From Desulfofundulus kuznetsovii DSM 6115 (lineage in GTDB: Bacteria; Bacillota; Desulfotomaculia; Desulfotomaculales; Desulfovirgulaceae): 64,000 nucleotides of DNA. The stretch spans positions 136,501 to 200,500 of the forward strand of contig NC_015573.1 of the NCBI RefSeq assembly GCF_000214705.1. The letters run 5' to 3'. The translations under genes and the position numbers were made by a program. Shown piece after piece: positions 62,251 through 64,000 of the stretch. Each line of letters begins with the position of its first letter. The first letter of the stretch is position 1. The notes under the pieces were generated by a model that was given only the letters and a program-made list of their open reading frames with translations, had not been told where the DNA came from and ran no database searches.

Positions 62251-62461
62251 AGCCTGTTTTGGCTCGGAAGCGAGCGACTTGAGCCAAGCGGCAAGCCAAA
62301 CTTAGCGAGGCGAAAAGCGAAGGCAGGCCCGAGGGCATGGATGCCCGAGGCCGGCAACTGAGGCAGGATGCCGAATTTGCCGGGAAGCCTGCCGGAGCTT
62401 TGAGCCGAGCATTAGTTTGGCCCGCGAGGCTCACCGGAGCGAGCGAGAGCCAAAACAGGCT
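62251..62461. mobile_element. MITE-like inverted-repeat element, family C (211 bp)
   Basis: AGCCTGTTTTGGCTC (62251-62265) is exactly inverted at 62447-62461. The interior is rich in GAGCGA/GCGAG-type short repeats and has no gene. It separates the HdrA fusion gene from the next hdrA; an AAGCGAGCGAC core recalls the repeat at 56989. Confidence 0.7.
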
Positions 62462-62521
62462 GGGTTGGAAAGTGGGGATAACTCAGGTTTAAGGCGATGT
62501 TTTAACAAGGAGGCAGCTACC

Positions 62522-64000
62522 GTGGCAACAAACAGCCAGCCAAGAGGCTCCGTGGTGGTTGTGGGTGCCGGCATCAGCGGGATGCAGTCGGCCCTGGACC
62601 TGGCCGAGGCGGGGTTTAAAGTCTACGTGGTGGAGCGGGGCCCCGCCATTGCCGGCCACATGTCCATGCTGGATAAAACCTTCCCCACCAACGATTGCTC
62701 CATGTGCATCCTTTCCCCCAAAGTGGCCGACCTGGGAGGCCATCACAATATCGAAGTGCTCACCCTGGCCGAGGTTACCGGAGTGAGCGGCGAGCCGGGC
62801 GACTTTACCGTTACCGTCCACAAACACCCCCGCTTTGTGGATTTAACCCGCTGTGTCAGCTGCGGCCGCTGCGAGCAGGTCTGCCCCCAGGAAGCGGCCG
62901 ACGACTTCAACCAGGGCCTGGGTGTGCGCAAGGCCATCTACAAACCCTATGCCCAGGCTTTTCCCAACGCCTATGTGGTGGATCCCGGCGCCTGCCTGCA
63001 GTGCGGCGCATGCGTGGAGAAATGCGCCCGCAAGGCCATTGATCACAATATGCGCGGGGAAGAATTGCAGATCCGGGCGGGGGCGGTGATCCTTTCCCCC
63101 GGCTTTGAGCTGTTCGATGCGGCTGTCCGGCCGGAGCTCGGTTACGGGCGCTTCCCCAACGTGGTTACCAGCCTGCAGTTTGAGCGGATCTTGAGCGCTT
63201 CGGGGCCATATGAAGGCCATCTGGTGCGGCCTTCCGACGGCAAAGAGCCCCGGCGCATCGCCTGGCTGCAGTGCGTGGGCTCCCGGGAGCCCCGTTCCGG
63301 GATCGATTACTGCTCGGCGGTGTGCTGCATGTACGCGACCAAGGAGGCCATCGTCGCCAAGGAACACACACCCGGGCTGGAAACAACCATCTTTTACATG
63401 GATATGCGGGCCTACGGCAAGGGCTTTGAACAGTATTACCGGCGGGCAAAAGACGAGCTGGGTGTACGCTACGTCCGCTGTGTAGTATCCGAAGTGAAGG
63501 AAATACCCGGCACCAGGAACCTGCTGCTGCGCTACCGCACCCCGGAAGGCATTTTCCGGGAGGAAGAGTTCGACATGGTGGTGCTGTCGGTGGGCATGCG
63601 CCCCGCCCGGGGAGCCCGGGAACTGGCCGCCGCGCTGGGGGTGGAGCTGAACCGGTTCGGTTTTTGCCGGAACGATCCGTTTAACCCGGTGGCTACCTCC
63701 AGGCCGGGGATCTTTGCCGACGGCGCCTTTGCCGGCCCCAAGGACATCCCCGAGACGGTGACCGAGGCCAGCGCCGCGGCGGGCTGCGTCTCCCGGTTGT
63801 TGAGCGCCGCCCGGGGCAGCGAAACCCGGGTCAAGGAGTACCCCCCGGAAAGGCCGGTACATAAAGAGCCGCCCCGGGTGGGAGTGTTTGTCTGCCACTG
63901 CGGCATCAACATCGGCAGCGTGGTACGGGTGCCCGAGGTGGTGGAGTACGCCAAACGCCTGCCGTGGGTGGTGCACGCCCAGGAGTTTCTCTTTGCCTGC
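62522..64000 (+). CDS. HdrA-like electron-transfer flavoprotein (3' end outside window)
   Basis: The open frame gives 493 residues up to the window edge: VVVVGAGISGMQSALDLAE (FAD), FPTNDCSMCILSPKVADLGGH, ferredoxin motifs CVSCGRCEQVCP (near 111) and CLQCGACVEKCARKAID (near 159), RIAWLQCVGSRE and CCMYATKEAIVAKEH, then VFVCHCGINIGSVV starting a second region. It resembles the upstream fusion protein without the GltD insert. GTG 62522 follows AAGGAGG at 8 bases. A stretch of about 210 bases (63757-63966) is nearly identical to the fusion gene, unlike its flanks. It probably works in the same complex. Confidence 0.9.
   Translation, partial: MATNSQPRGSVVVVGAGISGMQSALDLAEAGFKVYVVERGPAIAGHMSMLDKTFPTNDCSMCILSPKVADLGGHHNIEVLTLAEVTGVSGEPGDFTVTVHKHPRFVDLTRCVSCGRCEQVCPQEAADDFNQGLGVRKAIYKPYAQAFPNAYVVDPGACLQCGACVEKCARKAIDHNMRGEELQIRAGAVILSPGFELFDAAVRPELGYGRFPNVVTSLQFERILSASGPYEGHLVRPSDGKEPRRIAWLQCVGSREPRSGIDYCSAVCCMYATKEAIVAKEHTPGLETTIFYMDMRAYGKGFEQYYRRAKDELGVRYVRCVVSEVKEIPGTRNLLLRYRTPEGIFREEEFDMVVLSVGMRPARGARELAAALGVELNRFGFCRNDPFNPVATSRPGIFADGAFAGPKDIPETVTEASAAAGCVSRLLSAARGSETRVKEYPPERPVHKEPPRVGVFVCHCGINIGSVVRVPEVVEYAKRLPWVVHAQEFLFAC

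Overview
The window reads as a chromosome segment of a spore-forming anaerobic Firmicute, most likely from the Desulfotomaculum / Desulfofundulus / Pelotomaculum group of sulfate reducers and syntrophs. The reasons are the order ispE - spoVG - glmU - prs - rplY - pth - fin - mfd (the Bacillus/Clostridia sporulation-linked neighbourhood), a sigma-H-like spoVG promoter, a Fin-type anti-sigma-F gene, Hdr-type electron-transfer flavoproteins, a tungsten-type aldehyde oxidoreductase, and good GGAGG ribosome binding sites with many GTG and TTG starts. The species is inferred, not proven.

Layout. (1) 0-7.4 kb is a decayed, partly duplicated accessory zone: solute-binding-protein fragments, a DUF4160/DUF2442 pair, a Phd-PIN toxin-antitoxin operon with a consensus promoter, a truncated nucleotidyltransferase, and a HEAT-repeat/SEC-C gene split by an in-frame TAG. 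(2) 7.4-17.4 kb holds a TsaA/TrmO-like gene, a CooC-like ATPase behind an attenuator-like leader, a BtuFCD/FepBDC-type ABC transporter and a DppABC(DF)-type transporter; metal (nickel, cobalt or iron) acquisition is a reasonable reading. (3) 17.4-29.7 kb is housekeeping: Uma2, cyanophycin synthetase, ispE, a GntR regulator, an NTP transferase, threonine ammonia-lyase, spoVG, glmU, prs, a PRC-barrel protein and rplY.

(4) 29.8-39.8 kb is an AT-richer cassette bounded by a 120-bp direct repeat of the rplY tail and terminator. It carries a sigma-54 activator, a sigma-54 promoter, a MoaD-like protein, an aldehyde ferredoxin oxidoreductase, an iron alcohol dehydrogenase, a DctPQM TRAP transporter and a malic enzyme: an inducible uptake-and-oxidation unit whose substrate cannot be read from sequence. 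(5) 40-47 kb returns to the ancestral order with a second malic enzyme, pth, a small PrsW-like membrane protein, fin and mfd.

(6) 47-54.3 kb is accessory: an AbiEii-type pair, acetoacetate-CoA ligase, a fragment of a UxaA/SuyB-type lyase, an ArsB/NhaD transporter, a GntR fragment, and a SerA-like plus an Ldh2-like dehydrogenase that resemble the SlcC/ComC sulfolactate-racemising pair. Three families of short inverted-repeat elements crowd the gaps here and further right. (7) 54.8-64 kb is an electron-transfer locus: a NarI-like cytochrome b, an HdrD-like Fe-S protein, a 1475-residue HdrA-GltD-HdrA fusion and a second HdrA that runs off the window. The first two transcription units share a near-consensus promoter and a repeated GCGAAA motif. 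This locus and the cassette are the most interesting parts of the window.
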